Assembly (NCBI RefSeq): GCF_001625085.1
Contig: NZ_BDAW01000037.1
Coordinates: 24,066 to 88,065 of the forward strand
Direction: 5' to 3'
DNA from: Nocardia acidivorans NBRC 108247
GTDB lineage: Bacteria > Actinomycetota > Actinomycetes > Mycobacteriales > Mycobacteriaceae
Length of the DNA: 64,000 nt
Positions 49,384 through 58,041 of the stretch are shown in pieces. Position numbers and translations under genes: made by a program. Position 1 is the first letter of the stretch, and the number at the start of each line of letters is the position of its first letter. The notes beneath the pieces are model-generated. The model ran no database searches. It saw only the letters and a program-made list of their open reading frames with translations, and was not told where the DNA came from.

Positions 49384-50198
49384 CGGCCCCGGCGAACCGG
49401 CTTCGGGCAGGACGGATGGGTTCCGGCGGTCACCAGCTCGGCCACCGCGGCACGCGGATCGCCGCTGGTCACCAGGCCCTCGCCGACGAGCACGGCGTCC
49501 GCGCCCGCACCGGCGTAGGCCAGCAGGTCCGCGGTGCCGCGGATACCGGATTCGGCAATGCGAATGACATCGCTGGGCAGGCCGGGGGCGATGCGCGCGA
49601 ACACATCCCGATCCACCTCGAGGGTCTTGAGGTTACGGGCGTTCACACCGATCACGGTGGCGCCGGCCTCGAGGGCGCGGTCCGCCTCTTCCTCGGTGTG
49701 CACCTCGACCAGCGCGGTCATCCCGAGCGATTCGGTGCGGTCGATGAGCGAGGACAGCACGTCCTGCGGCAGCGCCGCCACGATCAGCAGGATCACATCC
49801 GCGCCGTGGGCGCGGGCTTCGTGGATCTGGTACGGGCCGACGATGAAGTCCTTGCGCAGGATCGGGATGTCGACCGCGGCGCGCACCGCGTCGAGATCCG
49901 CGAGCGATCCGCCGAAGCGACGCTGCTCGGTCAACACGCTGATGATGCGCGCGCCACCGTCCTCGTACGCGCGGGCCAGTACGGCCGGGTCCGGAATGTC
50001 TGCCAGGGCGCCCTTGGAAGGAGAAGACCGCTTCACCTCGGCGATCACGCCGATACCCTCTTCGTGCAGCGCCGCCTTGGCGTCACGTGGAGATTTCGCC
50101 GCCGCGGCGGCCTTCTTGACAGCCTGGAAATCCAGGAGGGCTTCCCGAGCGGCCACATCCGCGCGGACCCCGTCGAGAATCGAGTCGAGTACCGTCAT
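49380..50198 (-). CDS. trpC: indole-3-glycerol phosphate synthase
   Basis: TrpC closes the indole ring from 1-(2-carboxyphenylamino)-deoxyribulose phosphate. The 272-residue single-domain TIM barrel shows IAEVKRSSPSKGAL, ILRKDFIVGPYQIHEARAHGADVILLI, VEVHTEEEADRAL and GVNARNLKTLEVD with the catalytic lysines and glutamate. No TrpF domain is fused, and none lies in the cluster. ATG at 50198. 150 bases with a GC-rich stem separate it from the membrane-protein gene upstream, so it may have its own promoter. Confidence 0.96.
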   Translation of the reverse strand: MTVLDSILDGVRADVAAREALLDFQAVKKAAAAAKSPRDAKAALHEEGIGVIAEVKRSSPSKGALADIPDPAVLARAYEDGGARIISVLTEQRRFGGSLADLDAVRAAVDIPILRKDFIVGPYQIHEARAHGADVILLIVAALPQDVLSSLIDRTESLGMTALVEVHTEEEADRALEAGATVIGVNARNLKTLEVDRDVFARIAPGLPSDVIRIAESGIRGTADLLAYAGAGADAVLVGEGLVTSGDPRAAVAELVTAGTHPSCPKPVRRGR

Positions 50199-50347
50199 CT
50201 GGCTCGAATCCTTTCTGGGGAGACGGACTTGCTGCCTGAGAATCCCCCCAGGCGCTGTCTCACCGATGCTGATAAAGAGTAAATGGCTATGTTCCCGTCA
50301 CTGTCGGCGGGGCCGGAACCTGGAGCGACACTGCTCCTGATCACTGT

Positions 50348-51124
50348 TCAGGCGGGCTTGTGGCCCGAGCTGCCGCGCTCTGGATCATCGTGTGCGGCAG
50401 GGGTATTGGTTTGCTCGTCGGTCGGGTCCGCGCCGGCGTCGAGCGCATCCCACAGGACACGACCCGACAGGGGCTCGGCAGGGGTCGACTGTGACCCGGG
50501 TTCCGCAGCGCGCTTGACCGCGTGATGTTCGGCAACCTGTTCGGCCGCCTCCGACTTCCGGAAGACCGGATTGTCGTACTTTCCCGACAGGGGTGCGGAG
50601 CTCTCCGATGGCATGCGCGTGAGCAGCACACCGGCCCCGAACGCCGCCAGCGCACCGACGATGGTCAGTACCGCGGGCAGTGTGGAGGTCTGCACCCCCG
50701 ATACATGTTCCCAGTCGCGCAATTCGGCCAGCCGACCGGCCCGGTCCGCGGTTTTCCCGGCCCCCTCGAGCAGCGCGTACGCGGGCACCGCGGCGACGGC
50801 CGCCAGCACCGCCACGATGACGCCGAGTCCGCGCCGCCACCAGCCGCGCGCGGCGAACACCGCGGCGATCGTGGCGACCAGCACCAGCGCCAGCGGGGTC
50901 AGCGCGCCGAACCAGGTGCTGCCATTGAGGTGCGCGGTCCGACCGGTACCGAGTTCACTGGTCACATCCAGGGTCACCCAGGTCATGCGCGAGGAGACCC
51001 ACAGCAGTGCGGCGGCCAGGGCCAGCAGGGCCACCGCGCCGATCGGTTTGGGCTTCCCGGCAGCGGGCGCCGGATCCGGCTGTGCCGCCGGGGTTTTCGG
51101 GTCGGGCTCCGAATCAGTCATCAT
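50348..51124 (-). CDS. trp-region conserved membrane protein (TIGR02234/Rv1610 type)
   Basis: A 258-residue membrane protein that occupies the Rv1610 place between trpE and trpC in mycobacteria and relatives. After a Pro/Ala-rich cytosolic lead come four hydrophobic segments (AVALLALAAALLWVSSRMTWVTL, FGALTPLALVLVATIAAVFAA, GVIVAVLAAVAAVPAYALL, VLTIVGALAAFGAGVLLTRM), then a long polar tail. The RMTWVTLDV block with its Trp is typical. The ATG at 51124 overlaps the trpE end by 11 bases. Function unknown; context suggests a link to tryptophan synthesis or transport. Confidence 0.85.
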   Translation of the reverse strand: MMTDSEPDPKTPAAQPDPAPAAGKPKPIGAVALLALAAALLWVSSRMTWVTLDVTSELGTGRTAHLNGSTWFGALTPLALVLVATIAAVFAARGWWRRGLGVIVAVLAAVAAVPAYALLEGAGKTADRAGRLAELRDWEHVSGVQTSTLPAVLTIVGALAAFGAGVLLTRMPSESSAPLSGKYDNPVFRKSEAAEQVAEHHAVKRAAEPGSQSTPAEPLSGRVLWDALDAGADPTDEQTNTPAAHDDPERGSSGHKPA

Positions 51125-52661
51125 CGCTGCCGTTCGGACGGTAGGCGCGCAGGGTCTCCGCCGCGGCCACGGCCTTGAGCACGGCCATGGCCTTGTTGCG
51201 GGATTCGACGTCCTCGTAATCGGGATCGGAGTCGGCGACCACGCCCGCGCCCGCCTGGACGTACGCGGTGCCGTTCTTGAGCAGGGCGGTGCGAATGCAG
51301 ATCGCGGTATCGGCGTCACCGGCGAAGTCCAGGTAGCCGACCACACCGCCGTAGATACCGCGGCGGGTGGGTTCGAGCTCCTCGATGAGCTCCATGGCGC
51401 GCACCTTCGGGGCTCCCGAGAGGGTGCCCGCGGGGAAGCACGCCTGCACCGCGTCGTAGGCGATCTTCCCTGCGGCCAGACGGCCCGAGACCGTCGAAAC
51501 CAGGTGCATCACATGGCTGTAGCGCTCGATATGCCGGTATTCGGTGACGCGCACCGTACCGGGCTCGCAGACGCGGCCCAGATCGTTGCGGCCCAGATCG
51601 ACGAGCATGAGGTGCTCGGCGTTCTCCTTCTCATCGGCGAGCAGGCCCTTCTCGAGCAGCAGATCGTCCTCCTCGGTGGCCCCGCGCCAGCGGGTGCCCG
51701 CGATGGGGTGCGTGGTGGCCACGCCGTCCTTCACCGTCACCAGCGATTCCGGGCTGGAGCCCACGATGGAGAACGCCGTGCCGCCGGAGCCGTCCGGAAT
51801 GTGCATGAGGTACATGTACGGGCTCGGATTCGACGCGCGCAGCATGCGATACAGGTCGATCGGCGTTCCGCCGTACTCGATCTCGAAGCGCTGCGACAGC
51901 ACCACCTGGAAGGCCTCGCCCGCCTCGATCTCCTTGACCAGGCGGCGCACGCCCGCGCCGAATTCGTCGGAGGTGCGCTGGCGGCGGAAGTCCGGTTCCG
52001 GGCGATCGAAGACCGATACGGTGGAGTCGGCGGGCGCGGCCAGCGCCTCGGTCATGCGGTCCAGGCGGGCCAGCGCATCGTCGTACGCCTCGTCGACGCG
52101 CTCATCGGTGCCGTTCCAGTTGACCGCGTTCGCGATGAGGGTGATCGCACCCTCGTGATGGTCGAAGGCCGCGAGGTCGGTGGCCAGCAGCAGCACCATC
52201 TCCGGCAGTTCGAGATCGTCGGCGGCGAGGGTGGGCAGTCGTTCCATCCGGCGCACCGCGTCATAGCCGAGGTAGCCGACCATGCCACCGGTCAACGGCG
52301 GCAGACCGGGCAGTCGCTCGGTGCGCAGCAACTCCAGGGTTTCGCGCAGTGCGAGCAGCGGGTCACCACCGGACGGCGCATCCGCCGGACTCTGTCCGAG
52401 CCACGCCGCCTCACCATCGACCACGCTCAACGCGGTCGGACTGCCCGCGCCGATAAAGGACCATCGCGACCAGGAGCGCCCGTTCTCGGCGGACTCGAGC
52501 AGGAAGGTTCCCGCCCGGTCCCCCGCCAGTTTGCGGTAGGCGGAGAGAGGAGTCTCCGAGTCCGCCAACACCTTTCGAGTCACCGGAACAACCCGATGAT
52601 CGGCCGCGAGCAACCGGAACTGTTCGCGGGAGGTGGTGGAGGTGATAGACGCGCTGGGCAT
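51114..52661 (-). CDS. trpE: anthranilate synthase component I
   Basis: TrpE makes anthranilate from chorismate with ammonia supplied by its glutaminase partner TrpG, which is not in this window. The 515-residue protein has the tryptophan feedback site LLESAENGRSWSRWSF and chorismate-site blocks GEAFQVVLSQRFE, PSPYMYLMHIPDG, SPESLVTV, HPIAGTRWRG, DLGRNDLGRV, MHLVSTVSG, FPAGTLSGAPKVRAMELI and GVVGYLDFAG. The ATG at 52661 corresponds to the mycobacterial start; upstream the same frame stays open and is rich in Trp codons (see next feature). Divergent from the small gene at 52869. Confidence 0.96.
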   Translation of the reverse strand: MPSASITSTTSREQFRLLAADHRVVPVTRKVLADSETPLSAYRKLAGDRAGTFLLESAENGRSWSRWSFIGAGSPTALSVVDGEAAWLGQSPADAPSGGDPLLALRETLELLRTERLPGLPPLTGGMVGYLGYDAVRRMERLPTLAADDLELPEMVLLLATDLAAFDHHEGAITLIANAVNWNGTDERVDEAYDDALARLDRMTEALAAPADSTVSVFDRPEPDFRRQRTSDEFGAGVRRLVKEIEAGEAFQVVLSQRFEIEYGGTPIDLYRMLRASNPSPYMYLMHIPDGSGGTAFSIVGSSPESLVTVKDGVATTHPIAGTRWRGATEEDDLLLEKGLLADEKENAEHLMLVDLGRNDLGRVCEPGTVRVTEYRHIERYSHVMHLVSTVSGRLAAGKIAYDAVQACFPAGTLSGAPKVRAMELIEELEPTRRGIYGGVVGYLDFAGDADTAICIRTALLKNGTAYVQAGAGVVADSDPDYEDVESRNKAMAVLKAVAAAETLRAYRPNGSDDD

Positions 52662-52713
52662 CCACCCATCATTCCAGGCCCACATCCACCTTCGCGGCTT
52701 CGGGGGCCGCGAA
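52662..52713 (-). promoter_or_regulatory. Trp-codon cluster and hairpin just upstream of trpE
   Basis: In the trpE frame the nine codons at 52688-52662 (ending directly before the start codon) contain four UGG tryptophan codons: RWMWAWNDGW. Just above, TTCGCGGC (52706-52713 read leftwards) can pair with GCCGCGAA (52691-52698), and GGCTTCG further upstream can compete for CGAAGCC in this stem. Trp-rich leaders before trpE are known in Streptomyces and Corynebacterium, but those are separate short frames with a stop; here the frame runs on into trpE, so attenuation is only a hypothesis. Confidence 0.35.
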
Positions 52714-52868
52714 CCCGCCCGTAGCGAAGCCAAGGGCAAGTTGGACAGAGCCGAAGGCCCGGCGGCGGCGAATACTCGATGCGCTCATCACCACACTCGC
52801 CGCACTCTGCTCCTCCAGCAGATGGAGAGGTCGCACGCGGTATCCCGATCGAGAGGAGTTCAACACAG

Positions 52869-53180
52869 ATGTACCCCTCGCAACCGGTAGCACCGGAGGG
52901 TCCACGGCACGCAGCTCCGCAGGTGGGTCAGGGCTCGATGCCCGGCCAGCCGCCGCGGATGATGAATATGAACCAGCAGCAGGGCGGCAAGTACAGCGCC
53001 ATCGCCTCGTTCGTCACCTATGTGAAGGCGATGGAGGCGCTCGATCCGCGGCGTTTCCCGGACGAGTACGCCGAGCACACCGATCGCATTCGGGAGCTCA
53101 AGCCGTTCCTGCGCGCACACGGCATCCTCGATGTCATGGAAATCAAGAATCCTGAGGTCGCAGCGCTCATCGGTGTGTGA
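52869..53180 (+). CDS. small protein of unknown function, 103 residues
   Basis: The N-terminal 45 residues are disordered (Pro/Gln/Met-rich: MYPSQPVAPEGP, MPGQPPRMMNMNQQQGG). The C-terminal 55 residues are a compact helical block: KYSAIASFVTYVKAMEALDPRRFPDEYAEHTDRIRELKPFLRAHGILDVMEIKNPEVAALIG. I know no function for it. GAGAGGAG lies ten bases before the ATG, which decides the start at 52869. Divergent from trpE and followed by bcp in the same direction. Confidence 0.7.
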   Translation: MYPSQPVAPEGPRHAAPQVGQGSMPGQPPRMMNMNQQQGGKYSAIASFVTYVKAMEALDPRRFPDEYAEHTDRIRELKPFLRAHGILDVMEIKNPEVAALIGV

Positions 53181-53286
53181 TTCCAGGGTGTACCCGGCGT
53201 TCTCGGACAGCCCGTGGCGGGACCGTACAGACAGGTCCGTCCACGGGCTGATTCGTGCGCGGGGGCAATCACGTAATCTGCTGCGT

Positions 53287-53745
53287 ATGAAGCCAGGTCA
53301 GCTCGCCCCGCGGTTCGAGCTTCCCGATCAGTCCGGCACCGTCCGATCCCTCGACGCACTCCTCGCGGACGGGCCCGTGGTGTTGTTCTTCTACCCCGCC
53401 GCCAATACGCCGGTGTGCACCGCCGAGGCGTGCCACTTCCGGGATCTGGCAGGGGAATTCAAGGCGCTGGGCGCCTCGTGCGTGGGGATCAGCGCCGATG
53501 ATGTCGCGGTGCAGTCCGGCTTCGCCGAGAAGCAGGGTCTGGGCTATCCGCTGCTGTCCGACCAGGGCGCGAAGGTGGCGGCCGAGTTCGGGGTCAAACG
53601 CGGACTGCTCGGCGGGATCATGCCGGTGAAGCGGACGACCTTCATCATCAACCCGGATCGCACCATCGCCAAGGTGATCAACAGCGAGCTGCGCGCGAAT
53701 GTGCACGCGGACGAGGCGCTGGAATTCCTGCGCGCACGCGGCTGA
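53287..53745 (+). CDS. bcp: peroxiredoxin, Bcp/PrxQ type
   Basis: A 152-residue thiol peroxidase that reduces H2O2 and organic peroxides with thioredoxin. The peroxidatic site is FFYPAANTPVC44TAEAC49HFRD, with the family P-x3-T-x2-C pattern and a resolving Cys five residues on, as in atypical 2-Cys PrxQ. GISADDVAVQSGFAEKQGLGYPLLSD and the Arg in VKRTTFIINPD complete the fold. It occupies the Rv1608c (bcpB) place next to trpE. Thioredoxin at 21974 is a possible electron donor. Confidence 0.94.
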   Translation: MKPGQLAPRFELPDQSGTVRSLDALLADGPVVLFFYPAANTPVCTAEACHFRDLAGEFKALGASCVGISADDVAVQSGFAEKQGLGYPLLSDQGAKVAAEFGVKRGLLGGIMPVKRTTFIINPDRTIAKVINSELRANVHADEALEFLRARG

Positions 53746-53909
53746 TTTCGTTTCGGGGGCGGACGTCCGGCGCACGCCGTCGAACTGCGCCGCACCGTGG
53801 CGAGTTGTCCGGGCCGGATGCGCCGGCCCTCTCGCCCGTGTCGTTTTCATCCGTTCAGTCCGGAGTGGCGCTCCCTGACACGCCGCACCGGGCGGCATAC
53901 GCTGTGGCT

Positions 53910-54518
53910 ATGACTATGCCCAGCACGACGCCGAGTGAGGAACTGCCCGAGCGCCAGCGATCGTCGTTCGTCACATGGCGCAATCGCATCATCGCGCTGG
54001 TTATCGCGGCGGTGGTGCTGTGGGTGGCGTATCTGATTCTGGCGGCATTCATTCCGCGGTGGTGGGCGCAGCGGATTGCCGAGAACGTGCACGGGAGTTT
54101 CTCCAAAGGCATCTGGTCCGGATTGGTGATGGGTGCGGTTTGTACCGCATTGCCGCTTTTCCTGCTGTTGTTCGCGGGAATGACCTGGCGCAAACGGGGC
54201 GGTCCGTTTATTGCGGGCGCCGCCGCCTTACTCGCCCTGATCACGGCCATCCCGAATTTGATGACGCTGACGGTCGTCCTGGGCAACTCCAATGCCGCAC
54301 ACGCCGGGGAGCGCATTCTCGACGTCGACGCTCCGGCATTTCGCGGCGCAGCGCTGACGGGTGCGATCGCGGCCGCGGTGCTCTTCCTACTGGTGGCATT
54401 TCTGTTGGTGCGCAGGCGAATCCGCAAACATCGCGCCGTGCGGCAGCAGGTGCGGCCGGAAAAGCCACGGGTTGCGGTCGACACTCCGCCAAATCCTCCA
54501 GAACCCGGCGCGTACTGA
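53910..54518 (+). CDS. conserved membrane protein, about four helices
   Basis: A 202-residue integral membrane protein. Hydrophobic segments are IIALVIAAVVLWVAYLILAAFI, GIWSGLVMGAVCTALPLFLLLFAGM, GPFIAGAAALLALITAIPNLMTLTVVLG and ALTGAIAAAVLFLLVAFLLVRRR; short polar loops and a basic cytosolic tail (RRRIRKHRAVRQQVRPEK) follow. The block FIPRWWAQRIAENVHGSFSKGIWSGL is reminiscent of an actinobacterial permease-like family. ATG at 53910; another ATG two codons later is possible. Function unknown. Confidence 0.75.
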   Translation: MTMPSTTPSEELPERQRSSFVTWRNRIIALVIAAVVLWVAYLILAAFIPRWWAQRIAENVHGSFSKGIWSGLVMGAVCTALPLFLLLFAGMTWRKRGGPFIAGAAALLALITAIPNLMTLTVVLGNSNAAHAGERILDVDAPAFRGAALTGAIAAAVLFLLVAFLLVRRRIRKHRAVRQQVRPEKPRVAVDTPPNPPEPGAY

Positions 54519-54687
54519 TTTCGGCGTGCGACACGCGTGATCGATGTCACGTCATTCATGAACACCGTGACTGACGAGCGAAATCGTGGCAAACTTTGCT
54601 TTGCGGGTGACTCGCTGTTGATGCTCCACCGACTGCCGGACTGACCAGCGCAATATGTCACTTGGCTGCTACGAGAGGGCTGGCACG

Positions 54688-55206
54688 GTGACGAAGTGGT
54701 TGAACCCCATGGAACAGCGAGCTTGGCGTACCGTCATAGCGCTGACGACCCGGCTCCCCGCCGCCCTGGATACCCAGCTTCAACGCGAGTCCGGGATTAC
54801 CCATTTCGAATACTTCGTGATGACTCTGCTCTCCGAAGAACCCGGCCACCGGTTGCAACTGAGTGAGCTTGCGCAAAAGGCAAACGCATCGCTATCGCGA
54901 CTCTCGCACGTCATTTCCAAGCTCGAGCGATTGGGCTGGGCCGAGCGTGTCTCGATCTCCGGACGCCGTGGGGCGCAAGCGGTCCTCACCGACGAAGGCT
55001 TCCGCAAGGTCACCGAGGCCGCCCCCGGCTATCTGGAAACCGTCCGCGGCCTCGTCTTCGACGGGCTCGACAAGGACCAGACCACCGAACTCCTCGAACT
55101 CGGCGAGGCCATGCTCCAGCAACTCGACAAGGGTATGGCCCGGGGCGTGGGCCGCTCCGGGCGGCCCAATTCCCATCTGGATTTCGACCGCCGCGAAAAC
55201 CGCTGA
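54688..55206 (+). CDS. MarR family regulator
   Basis: A 172-residue winged-helix regulator. The core is FEYFVMTLLSEEPGHRLQLSELAQKANASLSRLSHVISKLERLGWAERVSISGRRGAQAVLTDEGFRKV, with the wing at RVSISGRRGAQAVLT and a C-terminal dimer helix. GTG at 54688, behind GAGAGGG. Convergent with hisI and not part of the his cluster by orientation. The two MarR genes in this region (see 58666) are different in sequence. Confidence 0.9.
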   Translation: MTKWLNPMEQRAWRTVIALTTRLPAALDTQLQRESGITHFEYFVMTLLSEEPGHRLQLSELAQKANASLSRLSHVISKLERLGWAERVSISGRRGAQAVLTDEGFRKVTEAAPGYLETVRGLVFDGLDKDQTTELLELGEAMLQQLDKGMARGVGRSGRPNSHLDFDRRENR

Positions 55207-55226
55207 CACCCAGCGGCTCTCACCTC

Positions 55227-55595
55227 TCAGTCGTCGCTTGCGAGCAGCTTGTCCCCGCGCGCGAGCAGCACATCGGTATCGAAGCAGGTGTGCGTCCCGG
55301 TATGGCAGGCCGCGCCCTCCTGATCCACGATGAGCAGCACGGTATCGCCATCGCAATCGAGCCGAACCTCGTGCACGTACTGGGTATGCCCCGAGGTCTC
55401 CCCCTTCACCCAGTACTGCTGCCGCGACCGCGAATAGTAGGTCCCCTTGCGGGTTTCCAGCGTCCGTGCCAGCGCCTCGTCATCCATCCACGCCATCATC
55501 AGCACGTCACCGGTACCGCGCTCCTGCGCGACGGCGGCGAACAGTCCGTCCTCATTGCGCTTGAGGCGGGCGGCGATTGCGGGATCGAGACTCAC
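55227..55595 (-). CDS. hisI: phosphoribosyl-AMP cyclohydrolase
   Basis: HisI opens the adenine ring of phosphoribosyl-AMP, the third step of histidine synthesis. The 122-residue protein has MMAWMDDEALARTLETRKGTYYSRSRQQYWVKGETSGHTQYV and the Zn/Mg sites DCDGDTVLLIVDQEGAACHTGTHTCF. The HisE activity is a separate gene, absent here. GTG at 55595 overlaps hisF by four bases. Confidence 0.96.
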   Translation of the reverse strand: MSLDPAIAARLKRNEDGLFAAVAQERGTGDVLMMAWMDDEALARTLETRKGTYYSRSRQQYWVKGETSGHTQYVHEVRLDCDGDTVLLIVDQEGAACHTGTHTCFDTDVLLARGDKLLASDD

Positions 55596-56365
55596 CGGAC
55601 CACGATACCTTCGTCGCGCATGGCGGTTTTGACCTGGCCGATGGTGAGGTCGCCGAAGTGGAAGACGCTGGCCGCCAGGACCGCGTCGGCGCCCGCCTGG
55701 ACCGCGGGGGCGAAGTCGCCCACCTTGCCCGCGCCGCCGGAGGCGATGACCGGGACCGAGACCGCGGCGCGGACGGCGCGGATCATGGTGAGGTCGAACC
55801 CGGCTTTGGTGCCGTCGGCGTCCATCGAGTTGAGCAGGATCTCCCCTACGCCGAGTTCGGCGCCGCGCACGGCCCATTCGACGGCGTCGATACCGGTGCC
55901 GCGTTTACCGCCGTGGGTGGTGACCTCCCAGCCCGACGGGGTGGGGGGCTGGCCCGCGGGGACGGTGCGGGCGTCCACGGACAGCACGATGCACTGGGAG
56001 CCGAAACGCTCCGACATCTCGCGCAGGACTTCGGGATTGGCGATGGCGGCGGTGTTGACCGAGACCTTGTCGGCGCCCGCGCGCAGCAGGCGGTCCACAT
56101 CGGCCACCGTGCGGACGCCGCCGCCGACGGTGAGCGGAATGAAGATCTGTTCGGCGGTGCGGGTGACCACGTCGATCATGGTGCCGCGGTCGCCGGTGGA
56201 AGCGGTGACGTCCAGGAAGGTGAGTTCGTCGGCGCCCTGGGCGTCGTAGGTGGCGGCGAGTTCGACGGGATCGCCCGCGTCACGCAGGTTTTCGAAGTTG
56301 ACGCCCTTGACCACGCGGCCCGCGTCCACATCCAGGCACGGGATGACCCGCACTGCCAACGTCAT
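55592..56365 (-). CDS. hisF: imidazole glycerol phosphate synthase, cyclase subunit
   Basis: HisF forms imidazole glycerol phosphate and AICAR from PRFAR, using ammonia from HisH. The 257-residue TIM barrel has the catalytic Asp in VIPCLDVDAGRVVKG and a second Asp in LLNSMDADGTK, with phosphate loops GGGV and SGGAG. ATG at 56365 behind GGAGAGG. Four-base overlap with hisI; four bases from impA. Confidence 0.97.
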   Translation of the reverse strand: MTLAVRVIPCLDVDAGRVVKGVNFENLRDAGDPVELAATYDAQGADELTFLDVTASTGDRGTMIDVVTRTAEQIFIPLTVGGGVRTVADVDRLLRAGADKVSVNTAAIANPEVLREMSERFGSQCIVLSVDARTVPAGQPPTPSGWEVTTHGGKRGTGIDAVEWAVRGAELGVGEILLNSMDADGTKAGFDLTMIRAVRAAVSVPVIASGGAGKVGDFAPAVQAGADAVLAASVFHFGDLTIGQVKTAMRDEGIVVR

Positions 56366-56369
56366 TGCT

Positions 56370-57188
56370 CTACCTCTCCTCGGACGCTTCGGCGGCCCTG
56401 ACGGTCTCGCCGATCATGTCCAGTAGTTCCTCGTGCACGCCGGGCGCGGCGGCCAGCACCGACTTCGATTCGATGGTCCAGTCGCGGCCGAGCAGATCGG
56501 TGACCACGCCGCCCGCGGCGCGCACCAGCGCCACGCCCGCGGCATTGTCCCAGGGGTGATGACCGAAGACGACCGCGCCGCCCAGCACCCCGGATGCGGT
56601 GTACGCCAGGTCGATTCCGGTCGAGCCGTGCATGCGCACCCGGCCGGAGAGCCGGCTCAGCGCGCCCAGCAGGTTGAAGCGGAAGATGCCCGGAATCCGG
56701 CCCGCCCCATCGATATTGAAGGCGCCGAAGCCGATCATGGCGGCGGAGAGCTTGCCGCGCTCCAGTTTCGGCAGCGGCTGGCCGTTCAACAGGACCGGGC
56801 CGTCGACGGTGGCGGCGTAGCGCTGATTGAGACCGGGCAGCCAGGTCAGGCCGATGACAGGTTCGCCCTCACGCACCAGCGCCAGCAGCATGCCCGAAAG
56901 CGGGTGTCCCGCAGAGTAATTGAAGGTGCCGTCGATGGGGTCGAGCACCCAGGCGGTTCCGGTGGCGAGCTGGGGGCCGCCGAATTCCTCACCGTGCACC
57001 TCGAATCCGGTGCGCTCGGTCAGCTGCTGCGAGAGGGTCCGCTCCAGCTCCAGGTCGAGTTCGGTGGCGAAGTCGCCGCGACCCTTGTCGACCGCGCTGG
57101 GCGCGCCGACGCCCTCCACGAAACGCGGTGCGGCGGCGTCGAGTACGTCACGGGCGATGGTGAGCAGCTCGGCGAGTTCGGCGGCCAT
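56370..57188 (-). CDS. impA: inositol monophosphatase family protein (ImpA-like)
   Basis: A 272-residue Mg-dependent phosphatase. The metal site is WVLDPIDGTFNYSAG with EEFGG upstream, and the C-terminal motif is HHPWDNAAGVALVRAAGGVV. It holds the Rv1604 (impA) place between hisA and hisF. In actinobacteria related enzymes act on inositol phosphate for lipid synthesis or on histidinol phosphate (HisN); the position in the his cluster makes the second role worth testing. Confidence 0.9.
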   Translation of the reverse strand: MAAELAELLTIARDVLDAAAPRFVEGVGAPSAVDKGRGDFATELDLELERTLSQQLTERTGFEVHGEEFGGPQLATGTAWVLDPIDGTFNYSAGHPLSGMLLALVREGEPVIGLTWLPGLNQRYAATVDGPVLLNGQPLPKLERGKLSAAMIGFGAFNIDGAGRIPGIFRFNLLGALSRLSGRVRMHGSTGIDLAYTASGVLGGAVVFGHHPWDNAAGVALVRAAGGVVTDLLGRDWTIESKSVLAAAPGVHEELLDMIGETVRAAEASEER

Positions 57189-57194
57189 CAGATA

Positions 57195-57926
57195 TCAGCG
57201 CACCGCTGCGAGAGCTTCGGGCAGGGTGAAACGGCCCGCGTACAGGGCCTTGCCGATGATGGAACCCTCCACACCGTCCTCGGTGAGGGTGGCGATGGCG
57301 CGCAGATCGTCGAGGGTGGAGATACCGCCCGAGGCCACTACCGGCGAGTCGGTGGCATTGGCGACATCGCGAAGTAGAATCAGATTCGGCCCGGTCAGCG
57401 TGCCGTCCTTGCTGACATCGGTGACCACGTACCGCGAGCAGCCGTCGCGCTCGAGCCGCTCGAGCACCTCCCACAGATCACCGCCGTCGGTGACCCAGCC
57501 GCGCCCGCGCAGCCGGTATTCGCCGTCGATCATCTTGACGTCCAGACCGACCGCGATCTTGTCGCCGTACTCGCCGATGGCGCGCCGGCACCATTCCGGA
57601 TTCTCCAGCGCCGCGGTGCCCAGATTCACCCGCGCGCACCCGGTGGCCAGCGCCGCCTTCAGCGATTCGTCATCGCGGATACCGCCGGAGAGCTCCACCT
57701 TCACATCGAGCTCACCGATCACATCGGCCAGCAGCTCGCGATTGGATCCCTTGCCGAACGCGGCATCCAGATCCACCAGATGCACCCACTCGGCCCCGTC
57801 GTGCTGCCAAGCCAGGGCGGCGTCCCGAGGCGACCCGTAACTGGTCTCACTCCCCGCCTCCCCCTGAACCAGGCGCACGGCCTCCCCATTGGCGACATCG
57901 ACGGCAGGTAGCAGCACAAGACTCAC
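57195..57926 (-). CDS. hisA: PriA, bifunctional HisA/TrpF isomerase
   Basis: The 243-residue TIM barrel isomerises ProFAR in histidine synthesis and, in actinobacteria, PRA in tryptophan synthesis, which explains why no trpF is found in the trp cluster. Catalytic aspartates lie in LLPAVDVANGEAVRLVQG and VVTDVSKDGTL. RLRGRGW near the centre carries the Arg and Trp that allow both substrates in mycobacterial PriA. GTG at 57926 behind GGATGCTCCC. Starts the hisA-impA-hisF-hisI block, which is separated from hisH by inserted genes. Confidence 0.96.
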   Translation of the reverse strand: MSLVLLPAVDVANGEAVRLVQGEAGSETSYGSPRDAALAWQHDGAEWVHLVDLDAAFGKGSNRELLADVIGELDVKVELSGGIRDDESLKAALATGCARVNLGTAALENPEWCRRAIGEYGDKIAVGLDVKMIDGEYRLRGRGWVTDGGDLWEVLERLERDGCSRYVVTDVSKDGTLTGPNLILLRDVANATDSPVVASGGISTLDDLRAIATLTEDGVEGSIIGKALYAGRFTLPEALAAVR

Positions 57927-58041
57927 GGGAGCATCCTAGTGGTTACCGACCGGTCCCCCACCGTCGCCCCGCGCTTGCCCGATCGGCCGGATGTCATCGC
58001 GGACGGAGCCGGCCGCCGGTGCGGAAATCGCTACCGGGACC

